Source: Vermamoeba vermiformis (lineage: Eukaryota > Tubulinea > Echinamoebida). Taken from it: DNA of 64,000 bases. A program made the translations under genes and the position numbers. A model generated the notes under the pieces. That model had not been told where the DNA came from, did not search any database, and saw nothing but the letters and a program-made list of their open reading frames with translations. Within the stretch, counting starts at the first letter, position 1. Every line of letters begins with the position of its first letter. This document shows, piece by piece, positions 1 through 11,802 of the stretch. Where the stretch lies: NCBI GenBank assembly GCA_045837725.1, contig JBEWZL010000232.1, positions 372,001 to 436,000 of the forward strand, read 5' to 3'.

Positions 1-3000
1 GAGAGGAATGCAAGAAGATTATTGATATTTCAAAGGTATTTAGAAATTTAATCCATTTTAACCCGCAGCGAAAGAGAATTGACGAAATTAATGATCTACA
101 AATTAATAATTTGCATATTTTTGCTATATTTAATTTAAATATGCTCCTAAAAGAAATTTGTTTACCAACGCTTCTAGATTCGGTCGGATTCCACTTTTCT
201 GAATCACACCGCACTGTTACGCTCAAAAATTATTATTACGCGAGATATAATATCTCCAACATTATATAACATCGTCTTTAATCTTAATTTTAACCTATTA
301 AGCGATTAATTAGTTTGGATCAGTTTGTAGCCGTTTTAGTTAAAAGAGATAAAGCGGAGAATTATATATTAACGCTATTTATCCTATAGGAACTCGTTGA
401 TTGGCCAGCAGGAGAGGATCCTTATGAGCCTAAAAAGTTGCCTGCAGTCTTTGCGCAACAGCCTAAGCTGATCGCTTTTCGTACCAACACCGATCAGCTT
501 CTTTGGGAAATCAGTAAGTTACAATCCGAGTTTATAAGTACCGATAAGAATGTACTTCAATGTGTTTGCACGAGAAATTATACCAAACTCGAGTTTTTAA
601 GACGAGTTTTCTAACGGATTTGATTTGTAGTCTCGAAGCTCTCGGTCTTACGAGATTTCCTAGTCATCTCAGACTCATTGCCCAAATGCATCACCATATC
701 ATACACTCTCAATAGAATCAAAAAGGTAACTCTCCGATTATTCATTATTTAGGCGCGATCGCGTCGATTCTCGCCGGCGAGCTCCGATTTGTGGAGCCCT
801 CGCCCACCTCCATCCTTTTTATACTTTTATGGAAAAGGAGTTAATCTGCCGTGTATATCACCTTTTTTGCCAAGTCTAACCATCTTTGAACTAGATTCTG
901 TTCACCGATCCTAACGAGCCGCTCTATCCTCAACGAAGGCCTACTTTTCAATATGTAGAACCTCCTAGTGGTACCACTAATAACAACAATAGCACCGAGA
1001 ACAATACCAACAACGTACGGGACCGATCCTACACTACTCCCGATTTTCTGCCTGCGCAAGAGCCAAATTCTTCATGGGTGCCTGCCGCGGCTAAAGACGA
1101 CTCGTCGAGCCCTCCTAATAGTGCTGGTAATTTAGCTAGTCCTAGGTTAGCTAAAAGGCCAAGTACAAAGTCACCTCGTGGAAGGATCAAGGCAAAGGAT
1201 ATCCGAAAGCCGGAGCTATTACATGATGAAGTGGATGGTACGTACTATAGTTAAATATTGTGATTCTTCGCGAGCTAAATTAATCTCTGGATCCCTAAAA
1301 CGAATCCAGAGTAATCTTGGATTCGCGAATCCGAACCCAAGTTTTTTATTGCTTAAAGTTGCATTTTATAGACACTATTTATAATATAGTATGTTTTCAA
1401 TAGCTCAAGCTGTTATTTTAATTACAGGAGACCCGCAGAAGTGGGATCAAATATTTCAATCGCCTACAGACGGCAGATCGATGCTACGATCAAGCTCAAG
1501 AAAAAGAAATGAGGTGGACAACTTAATTATGAAGAGTAAGTCGTTTTTTTATACAAAGACCTTCCATAAGCAATTACTTCGGATTCGGACTGGATGTGCT
1601 AAAGAGGAAATTATTTTGAAACGATCAATAGTACTTAACAGTAAGGCAGTTTAAGGTTCTATCGCGTAACTTAATTAGCTTACGCGAGTAACTTGAGCAG
1701 GCCAAAGCCTTAAATACAAATGAATTTTCGAACAGGTGATCCGATTAACGCGGAACCAGAGCAAAAATTTTGGCTTTCAGTTCGAAAACTCGCGTCATTT
1801 TTAGTGATTTACTGAAATTTGTCCTATTGTGTGTTTCTCAGCATTCGTTTTCCGTTTTATTTCACTCTTTTCGTTCAATCAATCGACCACCGATCAGCTT
1901 ACTTTCGCTCGATCGGATCTTTATTTATTTGTACATAGTATTATTTATTTGTATATACGATGGAAGTCTATATCCAGCCTACCAGTTATGTAGTATATAA
2001 GGCTCTTAAGCGCTCCAGTCCTGCTAAATCCAGAGCTAAGCGAAGAAAAACGCGCAATGGCTTGTCTTTGACCAAGTCTCAAAGCAATGATTACTTCGCA
2101 CTTAAATCTGAAGCTAGTCGTGAACGAAGTTGCACCTTTGCTGAACCATTTTCAACAGAAACAGAAACGCTTACACAGGAGATGCGCGATCGCGTGCTTC
2201 ACAACATGATCTCGCGGCCGGAGTTATTCCGAAACACATCTTCACCTGCTCCTAACCCGCGCCTCAGCAAGATTGAAGTAAGTACTCTCCCTAATATATG
2301 CCGCGCTATACGGCCAATTACCGTTAATTTGTGGCTGGCACGGCATAGAAAATCTTTTCGATATTCCCCGGGAGCTATTTATTTTTTGCTTGTTTTTGCT
2401 AAATAAGTAAATATGATCTAATATTTGGTATATTTGCAGCTCGACAAAGAACTACTTAATCAAACATTAGTTGCAATTTGCGAGGGATACCCCGTTGATT
2501 TCGGAAACGCCCTTTTGACAAGTAAGTGTCATACTGTCATATATATTTATTATCAAGTACCGTACACAAATATAGATACGATACGTTTCAATATCCTGTA
2601 TGTGATACTGATTTTTGTGCGTCGGATCAGCCCTACCTTACAACGAGCCAGAAAGAAAATTGAAGAAATGGCACTCGTCACCTGAAGAGGCCCATCGACC
2701 TGAAAGTACGTTATTAGTTGATTATGCATATGAAGATATTCATGGGATTAATATTTGTGATTTTTGAGTAGAGGGCCATTTGATGCCGTTCAAGATCCTC
2801 AACAAGGACTTGGATTACACTTATTTTGCGAGTGAATTCAAAGACAATTTGCACTTCAATTACATTAGCAACGATGAGATTGGTCCTGCGATTTTATCGA
2901 TTGCTGTGGCTCCTATTAAAGATAGCAGCGACCAATGCCAAATGTTTGCCTTATTAAGAACAGACAAGGTAAATATTTCATAATATTGCATCTATTTTTA

Positions 3001-4374
3001 TCAATTTTATTATTCAATTGATCGTTGACGGGATTCAACTTAACATTCCTTTTTTAGGTTACGGAGCACATCCGACCTTTGCAAGTGTTTCCAATCAAAG
3101 AGCTCAAGGACGATAGCAAAGACTGGCTGAAAAAGTTCATCAAGCTGCGCAAGGACTTGGTGGGTGTTCATTTCAATCAAGTCAAGGACAACGACCTCGA
3201 TCGCAAGCTGCTGGAGTTTGAAAACAACGAAATCAACACGCAGTACAAGTTTGGCTTGTTGTACGTCAAGAACGGTCAGACTACTGAGAACGAGTACTAC
3301 GGCAATAGTAAGGATATAATACGTTCATATATAACGGTGCGCGTATTAACTGAATGTGTCGTGTAGCGCAATTGAGCGAAGATTACCAAGAATTTTTGAA
3401 TTTTGTGGGCGAGACCATCACGCTCAAAGGATGGAACAAATACGACGGAGAATTGGACACTAAGAGTACGTGTTATGACCCTTACTTGTCGTTCATGAAC
3501 GAGCGGTGCTAATAATGAAATTTCTATTTTTAGAGGACACCACTGGCACGCAGTCACTTTACGCCTCGTGGTATGATTACGAAGTGATGTTCCATACTGC
3601 GACGATGTTACCGTTCTCTACTGTCGACGAGCAACAAGTAAGCATTTAGTATTATATTGTTCATTATAGGAATTAAATTGGAATTATGATCAATTTCCGC
3701 GATCCAAAATTATAAACCGCCGAGTTTTTCCAACGGTTTAAGTAATGCCCAAATCTTTCTTAAAATTGTTAAATGAACAATTATTTGCTTGAAATAATAT
3801 TACTCTTAAAGCGGACTATTATTAATATGAAATTTTTAACTATCAGATCGAGCGCAAGAGATTTATTGGCAATGACATAGTTGTGCTGATTTTCAACGAC
3901 GGCACGACACACTTCGACCCCTCACAAATGCACTCGCACTTCAATCACGTGTTCGTTGTCGTGCAGGTCGACAAAGAGACGAAAGCTCGCACGGGCAAGA
4001 CGTGCTACAAGATTGCGATAGTGACTAAAGACGGCGTGCCTGCATTCCCTCCTGACTTCCCACGCCATTACTGCTTCGAGAAAGGCACTGAGTTCCGCGA
4101 CTTCTTGTTCTCAAAACGTAAGTGAACGATATATAATTATATATAATAGAGCGCTAGTATTAAAAAGTTGGTGGATCACGCGGATCTAAACCGCAACTTT
4201 TTTCAATCCCAAAAATGACAAAGATATTAATACTGTATTATAGTGATCAATAGTGAACGAGCAGCTGTTACTGGTCACCCAATTTTCTCGCGCAAGATCC
4301 AACGCACACGACGGGATATCTTGAGCAGCTTGATCCAGCCGTACACGAAGAAACGAGCGTCCAAGGCCAAGTAA
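1..4374 (+). CDS. Rap/Ran-GAP domain protein, 5' end outside the window
   Basis: A GTPase-activating protein for Rap-type small GTPases. The first bases (EECKKIIDISK) look like the end of an upstream exon, so the gene starts outside the window. Further exons near 390-510 (ELVDWPAGEDPYEPKKLP) and 900-1236 encode a Ser/Pro/Asn-rich linker, followed by exons near 1430-1535, 2000-2279, 2440-2520 and 2640-2706. The GAP domain covers about 2774-4374 in exons separated by short introns. The motif KRFIGNDIVVLIFNDG (about 3855-3905) carries the asparagine of the Rap1GAP/TSC2 'Asn thumb' (codon 3871-3873) and the lysine five residues before it, so catalysis should be intact. The sequence ends in a basic tail (KKRASKAK) and TAA at 4372-4374. 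The domain call is firm; the N-terminal exons are approximate. A role in Rap signalling to adhesion and cytoskeleton is family knowledge. Confidence 0.85.
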
Positions 4375-4863
4375 TAATATAGTAGGTCTATCGTACTACT
4401 ATTTCTATTGTTAATACTTGCGGCTATATTTATTTATTATGGATTACGATTCACAAACTTGAAGTGCGATCCAATCTAGATTTTGTAGTAATTTATTTGT
4501 TAATTAATGTACACCAACGATAACTATCCTAATCGATGTATCATAGAGTATCATCGACATTGCAGAAAATGCACTGTTGATGAATGTAAATAAATTAAAC
4601 CAAAGTACATTATAGATCTCGCAGTTTGTCTTAGAACCAACAAGCTTGGTATCTTGCATTCATTTTGAAGAATTGCTTTAACTCTACAGTGATAGTATTC
4701 GTGCGGAGCTCATTTGCAGTATCACGGAATTGCTGTACCTCATTACTGCTCCCCTTCCCGAGTGATTAAATTCTTGGGTTGTTGACACTTGGGGATTTAA
4801 AATCAATTTTACATATAAATAGTATCTTATTTTACAACTCTAATAATTACTGTTTCTATTTTC
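4375..4863. other. Convergent intergenic region
   Basis: AT-rich spacer between the stop of the RapGAP gene (+) and the stop of the membrane-protein gene (-). I see no gene, repeat or RNA in it; it should hold both 3' UTRs and polyadenylation sites. Confidence 0.6.
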
Positions 4864-6895
4864 TTATTCCAAACTATTCGTCTTCTCGCGCGGCGTATTC
4901 AGCTGCGTCAAACTGGTGCCAGTCTTTTCGTCAGTAGACTTATTAGAAGCACGTGACGAAGTGCCGCGATTAGGATTGGGTGCAAATGCGAGAATGGAGG
5001 CCATGCTTTGGGCATTGAGACACATGTACACTGCGTACCAGAACAAAATAAACGCTGTTGGAATGCGCAAGAATGGCGTCACTAAGAAAATAGCTGCGGC
5101 AATGAAACAAATGATGAAAATTCCGCTGACCATAATCCGCGTGGTCGTCTATAATAAAGTAAGAAAAAAACAATAGCCTTGCATAAGTATGATAAAGTAC
5201 TTGCCTTTTTAAGCATTTTATCGGCGTGCGATTGGTGCTGAGCTCGTTGTTTCAGAAAAGTGATCACTTTAGCTGCGGTCAACCAGTAGAAAACTGAGAA
5301 TGCCACTCCGAATGCAGCGTAGATAATGCCGAGTACTAATAAAGATACATTGACGCCGGCACCTATAGTAAGATAGTCGTATTGGTAAATTGTTATAAAA
5401 ATTAGTAGTGGGTATAATGTCGTACCAATTGACCGGGTCACGTTGGTTGCAATCTCCGCGGCGAAGATAAAAGCAATGGCAGCAATGCAAGGTTTCAACG
5501 ATTTGCCCATAAATTTGTAAATTTTCAACGAGCTCGATGAGATTATGTCGTACCTGGATCCAAAGTGTCAAAAAGTGTCAACACAAATGTCAAACTGAAG
5601 TTCGTACCAGTAGAATGTGATCAGAATGATAGACGTAAATGTGAACGGAAAACTGATCGTAAGTAATATAGACGATGGCGTATAAGTAATTATTGAGCGA
5701 GTGAATGCTGGATCTACCGCTGAATAAACAAACCGAACTAAAAAAAGCAAGGATTAGAATAATTCAGATTAAATCTCGTTAAAGTCAATAATTAATGATT
5801 TATCTTACTAGAGTTTGCAATGATTTCAGCTGCTAAGCAGATTTGAGCCAAGCCGATCTTGCATCCAACGGATTTAACAAACAAGGCGATTCTGTAAAGA
5901 GCCAAACCGATGTTCGTAAGAATAAATCCTGAGCAGCTCACTTGTAAGAATATAACGTAGCCTTCTTTTGATAATTTATCCCACTCGTTAATCTCTGAAA
6001 TGAAGGGCAAGAAATTAATTAACAATTTCGCCGACTTTACGAGTAGCCTTTTTCCTAATTAGGAATAAAATTGACGACATTATCTCTCACCTGATGGATC
6101 GAAAACAGCTTCGACGGCTTGATCTGGCGCAAGTTGATCCAACACTGGCGTTGTGTAACGTAATAATGCTTGACAGATCGGCACGTAAATGTTTTGAAAG
6201 TCCCTGTCGTCGATATTGAATTGAGTTTGGCCGGGAACCACTATAAAATAATTTTAATTAATGATATGACAGCTTAGATAGATAATTAAAAAAATTCTGT
6301 TCTTTGAATTGCCTTTTTAAGATCTGGATCTGTGTTCTTGCGGGAGAGCAATCCGCAATTAAAGAAAGACCAAAGATATTGAATTAATAAATATACGCAT
6401 AATATTTTCAAAATTACGTCGAATATTTGAGAAAATTGAAGAAAATTTACCTCCGTCTGAAGAAACCACAAGAGCGATTGCACCAGCCGCTTGAAGGGTT
6501 CTTACGAGCCCCATAGAGGCACCGTTTGTTATTACTATAAATCCAGTCATATTCTCGCTCTTATCGGTGACCATGAGGCCTTGGATCGTCGAAAATACTT
6601 GGCTCGAATCTTTGTATTGAACTGGAACGCATGAAAATGTAGTGTTAAGTGAGGGAATAGTCACTGTAGCATGAGTATATATCGCTATAATAAAATTTAG
6701 TCAATTAATGAAGAAACTACGCATCTAGGTATCAAAATGATTTGATCTGTGCCATTTTATCAAAATATCATTAATATGACCGTTATAGTGAACATTATTA
6801 TTAAATTATTATTGTATTGCATTTTTGAGTATTTTAACCGTACCACACAAGCATAAAACCAACGAACAGACCTCGATCCAACGACCAGCTTTCAT
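4864..6895 (-). CDS. Putative seven-TM membrane protein with luminal PA-like domain
   Basis: Minus-strand gene with at least six exons. It begins at ATG 6893-6895 with a signal-peptide-like start (MKAGRWIEVCSLVLCLC). The exon just after (about 6685-6450) reads GFIVITNGASMGLVRTLQ then AAGAIALVVSSDGG, which resembles a protease-associated (PA) domain: hydrophobic strand, asparagine, then an AAGA turn. Later exons (about 6240-6100, 6000-5810, 5760-5600, 5528-5200, 5150-4864) encode several hydrophobic helices, for example YVIFLQVSCSGFILTNIGLA and VSLLVLGIIYAAFGVAFSVF, then a polar Ser/Thr/Asn tail ending NSLE-stop. The layout of signal peptide, ectodomain, multi-pass region and cytosolic tail is receptor-like. 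I do not recognise a named family; a GOST- or GPCR-like role is only a guess. The join near 6240-6440 is uncertain. Confidence 0.6.
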
Positions 6896-7267
6896 TTTGT
6901 TAATTATATGACAAGGACTTTAATAGGCGCTAGGTCACTAATAGGGTAGATTTGTGGTGTATTGGACCACTGAGGTTGTAAATTAGAACACATCGCACTC
7001 AAATTACTGAATGACAGCCCAATGACACGTGTCAAACAATGTGACAGAATCCAAAGTAAGGAAACCACTTCCGAAGATGTACTTAATATACTTACTTCCT
7101 TATTATTCGATAACTATGGATGTATTCAAACCCCTTATTTTTCTGTGTCAGATCTAGTGTAAAATAACAGTCAAAATTGTTTTTATTGTACAAGCCTTAG
7201 ATAGGCAATACAGCATATAGAAGTCATCGAATCCAATTAGATGACAATTATATGACCATAATATACC
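6896..7267. promoter_or_regulatory. Intergenic/promoter region of the membrane-protein gene
   Basis: 370-bp spacer upstream of the minus-strand membrane-protein gene and downstream of HAUS3. It contains an exact TGACACGTGTCA palindrome at 7023-7034, followed closely by another TGACA half-site (ATGTGACAG). The placement suits an upstream regulatory site, but this is inference. Confidence 0.35.
7023..7034. promoter_or_regulatory. TGACACGTGTCA palindrome, copy 1 (intergenic)
   Basis: Exact 12-bp palindrome with a CACGTG (E-box/G-box) core, upstream of the minus-strand membrane-protein gene. One of five exact copies in the window. Confidence 0.5.
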
Positions 7268-10200
7268 TTATTTAGAGGCAATGATCGCTCTAGACTCGAC
7301 GCGTCGTTCGAGATCTCGCATCAACTTTTTCAAGTTTTCGGGCTCGACGTAGAAATAATAAAAGAGATTTCGTTCAATCTGTGCTTCTTTCGGCATCGCT
7401 TGAAGTTTCTATAATACAAAATCGTCAGAATTGCAACTTATTCTAGCAGATCTACAGAAATATTTCCATAAAAGGAAAAAATGGTTATATGAGCATTGTA
7501 AGCATACCGATTGTTTCTCTTGCTGAACCTTCATAATAGACTCCATAGAAGCACTTAGGCCGTTCAACGCATTTTCCAATCGCTGCTGCGCGTCGGTAAT
7601 AGCCTATTTGATTTCAAAAATTGTTAGATCTTGCGTACTTTGACTTCTAATGGAACAGTATTGCCTAATATGATCACGAATATTATGATATAACAATTTA
7701 TTAAATGATAAAACGGTTTAAAAAATGCGCGACGGCGATTACGTCCGAATCCAAGCTCACACGCCAAAAAAAAATATTGATTCAAGAAAACGAATCTAGA
7801 TATATTTTGGTTAAAACATACCTTGGGAGTTAAATTAGGCTGCGTTATTGCGGTAGACGAGCCGAACAAAAGCGCGCGAATGCGTTGCTGGATCTCTCGC
7901 CTAAATTTCAAAAATTAATCAAAAATACTTAATCAAATCACATTATATTCGGAAAATTATATTGTGGTTCAATTCTATATTCGTTCTAGAATGCGAAATC
8001 TTTTCTCTCCAAATATTATCTCTAGCAGCTCCAAATCCAGATCAATTTTACGTACGCTTGCTCGATCTCCTCAGATCTGATTCTGCCCATTTCAGCGCAA
8101 CGCTTGTCTAGTGATCTAAACTTATCGGTGACCAGTCTAGCTTGCTCAATTATGGCTTCAACGCTGGAGAAAGACTTCGCGTCGTCTGTACGCGGATGTA
8201 AGAACTAAAACCAACCATTAAATAAGGTTATGAGCATACCTGATCGTAGTAGTTGATAGATATCAAGCAATGATTGGTCTTTTAAGTCGATCCAGCCAGA
8301 ATTCTTATCGTTGTTTCGAGAATCCAATGCCGAGCCTTCTGATTGGAAGCCAGACATCCACTTCTGTTATAAGCGTTATTATAAGTACATGGGAGGATAA
8401 ATCATTGAAGGACTACGTTGAGAATAACATAAAATGACGCTCTAAGCGGATGTAGTTTTGTACGTACCAAGCGATGATCGAATCCAGAAACAGATCTGTC
8501 CAGAACGGTTGCAACGGCCGTTAATAGGCAATAAGCATCGACTACTCGTCGCATCTCAGTCTTAAGGCTCATTGAAACGACTTTAAAGCGAGCTTGTTGT
8601 TGGAGTAGATGCGACAAGATCTGAGCAGGTAGAAATGGATTAGAACCGCCTAAACTCACATATATATACATACTTGGCTTTGTTTGAAGTTAAGGTAGTT
8701 TTGACGAGCGATTTTGAGGTTGTAATCGCCCCACAAGATCTGAGTTTGTTGGAGCTTCGAAAGTTCAGTTACCAAACTAGGCAAGAGGACTTGAGTCATT
8801 TCTGCCAGCGATCTATTTACTGAACTATATTGCTTCTTAGTTTCAGCAATCTTATCGCTAGAATAATGAAGATCAGTTCAGTGAATCCAGATGTAGCAGA
8901 GAGAAAAAGTATAAAACGGTCCATTTGAGACAATAACTTACGTTAAGGTATTGGTATCATATAATTGATACTTTTGAGCACTAGCAGCCTGATATTGCAT
9001 CATTTCAAGACCGGTCTTAACGCGAGACAACTCTTGAGCCGTTTTGATCTCTGTCTTCATGCCAATAACATAGCTGTAATAATAATTATAAGATAAGTAT
9101 ATAGTCAATCGGATTACTATTTATATAGCTAACTGTTCAATACGTACGCATTTTGTAAACGTTTCAACTCGCGTGAGTGCTCCGCATGGCTTTCAACTGA
9201 ATCGCCTTAATATAATAATTAAGCATACATGTGACTTAATATTAAGATAATATGATACTTACCCTTAATATAAAGCACCATCGGATCTTGAACTTTTAGG
9301 AGCGAGTACTTGTCGTTAGTCTCATCCAGACTCATCGAATTCTGTTATTATAGATTAATACCGCGCATCAATAGCGTTATTAGATGGTACTAACTTGCGA
9401 GAACTTGCTTTGGAGGCTGATCAGCATCTGAGTGAACTCTTCCTCGGCTTGATAGTACTCGTGGAACGAGAGAACAGCCATAGAAGTGATCGCTAGAAAA
9501 AAGGGGTTAGTTTCATCGCTGAAGACCATATTATTGAGTACTCTATCGTGCTTCGAGGGTAAGATCCGAAAATAAATTGAGCTCAATAAGAGCGTTATTA
9601 CTAGGTTGATAGTATGCACGTGAATATGCACTTACGTTGATCAGTAATCTGTTTGCGACCAGACTCGTACTGGCCTTGTAGTTGTACGATGTTGGCCACC
9701 GACTTGGAGATCTGACCAACAGCCTCGTTCAACTGCACATCATTAGCATATTATTATTTGGCACTAGGGATATCTTTTGATAGTACCTGACTGTTAGTAG
9801 CCTTCAATTTCTCGCCGGTGGTTCGGATGGACTCGTCTTCAAGTCGTTTGTGCAATTGCTGAACATCTACGAGGCGCTGATCGAGCTTAGATTGTTGAGT
9901 AGTAAATCGATCGCGTGTATGAACGAGGTTAGTAAGCTCTTGCTGGTTTTGTTCGAGTTCCTTCTTTAGATTCGCGATCTCTTCTCTGTTATCAAATAAT
10001 TTGTTAAAATTGAAGCTCTAACCTTAGTAAGCATATATAACGTACTTTAATGAGTCCACGGTCTCTTCTTCGTTGAAAAAATTGATGCTTTGTAACGCGT
10101 CTTCGAGATCCTCCTCCTAGTTCAATTTAAATTAATAAATTTGCAACTAAATAATTATTATAAACTATCTTACGTCTAACACTTGCTCTTTGGCTTGCAA

Positions 10201-10444
10201 AGTCGCGAATCTGATCAAAAAACCGGTTAGAAATTAATTTTACAAAGTGATCGAACACTACACACTTTTTTAACTCTTCATCCGTTACTAAATTATTTTT
10301 CTTAATATTATTGCATATCCATGATAATAAAGGCTTGGTTGCTTCTTCAGTAATGAACATCCAGTCAAAAGATTCAGGACGGACCTTCGTCTTTGACGTG
10401 TAGCCCAAATCTTGCAATAAATTATAAAACTGTGTGCCACTCAT
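7268..10444 (-). CDS. HAUS3: HAUS augmin-like complex subunit 3
   Basis: Long, many-exon coiled-coil protein. The N-terminus (ATG at 10442-10444) reads MSGTQFYNLLQDLGY, then RPESFDWMFITEEATKPLLSW and an NLVTDEELK segment. This matches the conserved HAUS3 N-terminal signature (short helix, LGY, FDWMFE, LxWxC, NxLxEEEL). The remaining exons are heptad-rich (for example QLHKRLEDESIR in the minus-strand reading of about 9810-9850), as expected for the augmin shaft. The C-terminus reads ERNLFYYFYVEPENLKKL, then LERRVESR and stop at 7268-7270, like the conserved HAUS3 tail. Augmin branches microtubules by recruiting gamma-tubulin to spindle fibres. About 15 short introns interrupt it, so the exact internal protein sequence is approximate. 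Confidence 0.75.
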
Positions 10445-10714
10445 TATTGGTACTGCTTGAAATAGGTCCTAATTAGAGTTTGAATTTCAAAAACCGATTT
10501 GGCGGGAAAACATGATCTCAGTTGTTTTTTGGGTCTCGAGTGTAATACGAGTTACAACGTAGCCAATGATGCGCGTCAACTCGATATTTCTATTTATGGC
10601 GAACTATCATCGTCACGACACTTTTTTCATGCGTGGTCCTATTCAAAGTTATTTCGCAAAAGGGAACCTTTAAATACAACTCACGGCTTTGTTAATTTTT
10701 TTTAACAAGCACAA
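10445..10714. promoter_or_regulatory. Divergent promoter region (HAUS3 / unknown gene)
   Basis: 270-bp gap between two head-to-head start codons. It must hold both promoters. A small open frame on the plus strand here (10499-10705) has no recognisable features and is not called. No clear TATA box was picked out. Confidence 0.45.
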
Positions 10715-11764
10715 ATGCAAGACAAGGAGGTATTTATACCACAATCGATACTCCAAAGCGAGGACTTCGACGCGATCAAATCCGCGATATTTAAAAAATT
10801 CAAAAACTCGCTTACCAATGTTCGAACGTGGGCGGCTCAATGCTTACATAAGGTAATATTTGATTAATTTATTTTAAATAACTGAAAAAATGTCAAACTG
10901 ATAATTTTTATTCGATCTAGTATCGCCAAGATGACATTTATTGGGGACCTGTGGTCACCAAAATATTAATATATTTGGCCACACAAGCCCAAACAAAAGA
11001 TAATCTAATCGACAAAATCTTAAGCCAAAGTTCGCATTTTTGGATTTCCCGACTTGGTAAGTCCCTTCTGATCTCGCGGATCACCTTTAAATAATACTAT
11101 TACTCCTTTAGATAATTATTTAAACGATGAAGTGGGCTCGGATTGCTTATTCTTCCTTTATAAAATGAACTTTGTGACGGTGAAAGCCGTTACGCAAAGT
11201 CCCTCGCTGTTTGCTCATTTTGCGCGCTTATACAACGTTCATGACTTTATGAATATTAAATACGAAGGTATATTATACTAATACAAAAGCGCGTAAGTAT
11301 TTTCTAATGGATCTGCCCAATTTTTTTGAAGGCTTTTCGCTGGTCTATAATTTTTTGGTTGAAAATATGAACAGTAAAGAAGCGCTGATTGGAATAGAAA
11401 AATTATTTGAAGTCTATCAATCCGACTTTAAATACATTATCAGTCCAAGCCTCGCCGAGATCCGTTTACTCGTTGAGAAATACACGAGCTACAACACCGC
11501 AATTATCAACTTTTTGAAGGAAACCAAACTATCGTTTCCTGCAGTAGGTAAATATTAATACTAAGATAATTATTAAGGTGTATTTGGCCACTCAATAATG
11601 ATTTCAGATAATGCCTGCATTTGTTTGTACAGACCGGTAATTGAGCCGTATGCGTGGTACACCGTTAAACAGTACGTATAATGTGGCTACTATTATAATA
11701 TACAAGTATTAATGAAATTATTGTTAATAGGCCAGCAAAAGTTTCCGGTACGCGAAGATTGTAG
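10715..11764 (+). CDS. Unrecognised helical protein (may be joined to the next gene)
   Basis: Starts at ATG 10715 (MQDKEVFIPQSILQSEDFD). Exons near 10715-10851, 10921-11056, 11112-11267, 11305-11547, 11608-11670 and 11731-11747 read in phase across short introns. The protein is helical (YWGPVVTKILIYLATQAQ, FVTVKAVTQSPSLFAHFARL, FLVENMNSKEALIGIEKL). I do not recognise a family; ARM/HEAT-like repeats are possible. Without another intron it stops at TAG 11762-11764. However, splicing from a donor at about 11748 (ccg|gtacgc) to the AG just before 11816 also keeps frame and fuses it to the downstream F-box gene, only 38 bp away, a much tighter gap than other same-strand neighbours here. Confidence 0.5.
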
Positions 11765-11802
11765 TACGCAACAATTAACATTAATATTCTAACTGCTGTA
11801 TT

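Noticed and set aside
10499-10705. Plus-strand open frame between HAUS3 and the next gene
   Set aside because: No homology, no splice partners, and it lies in a divergent promoter; probably chance.
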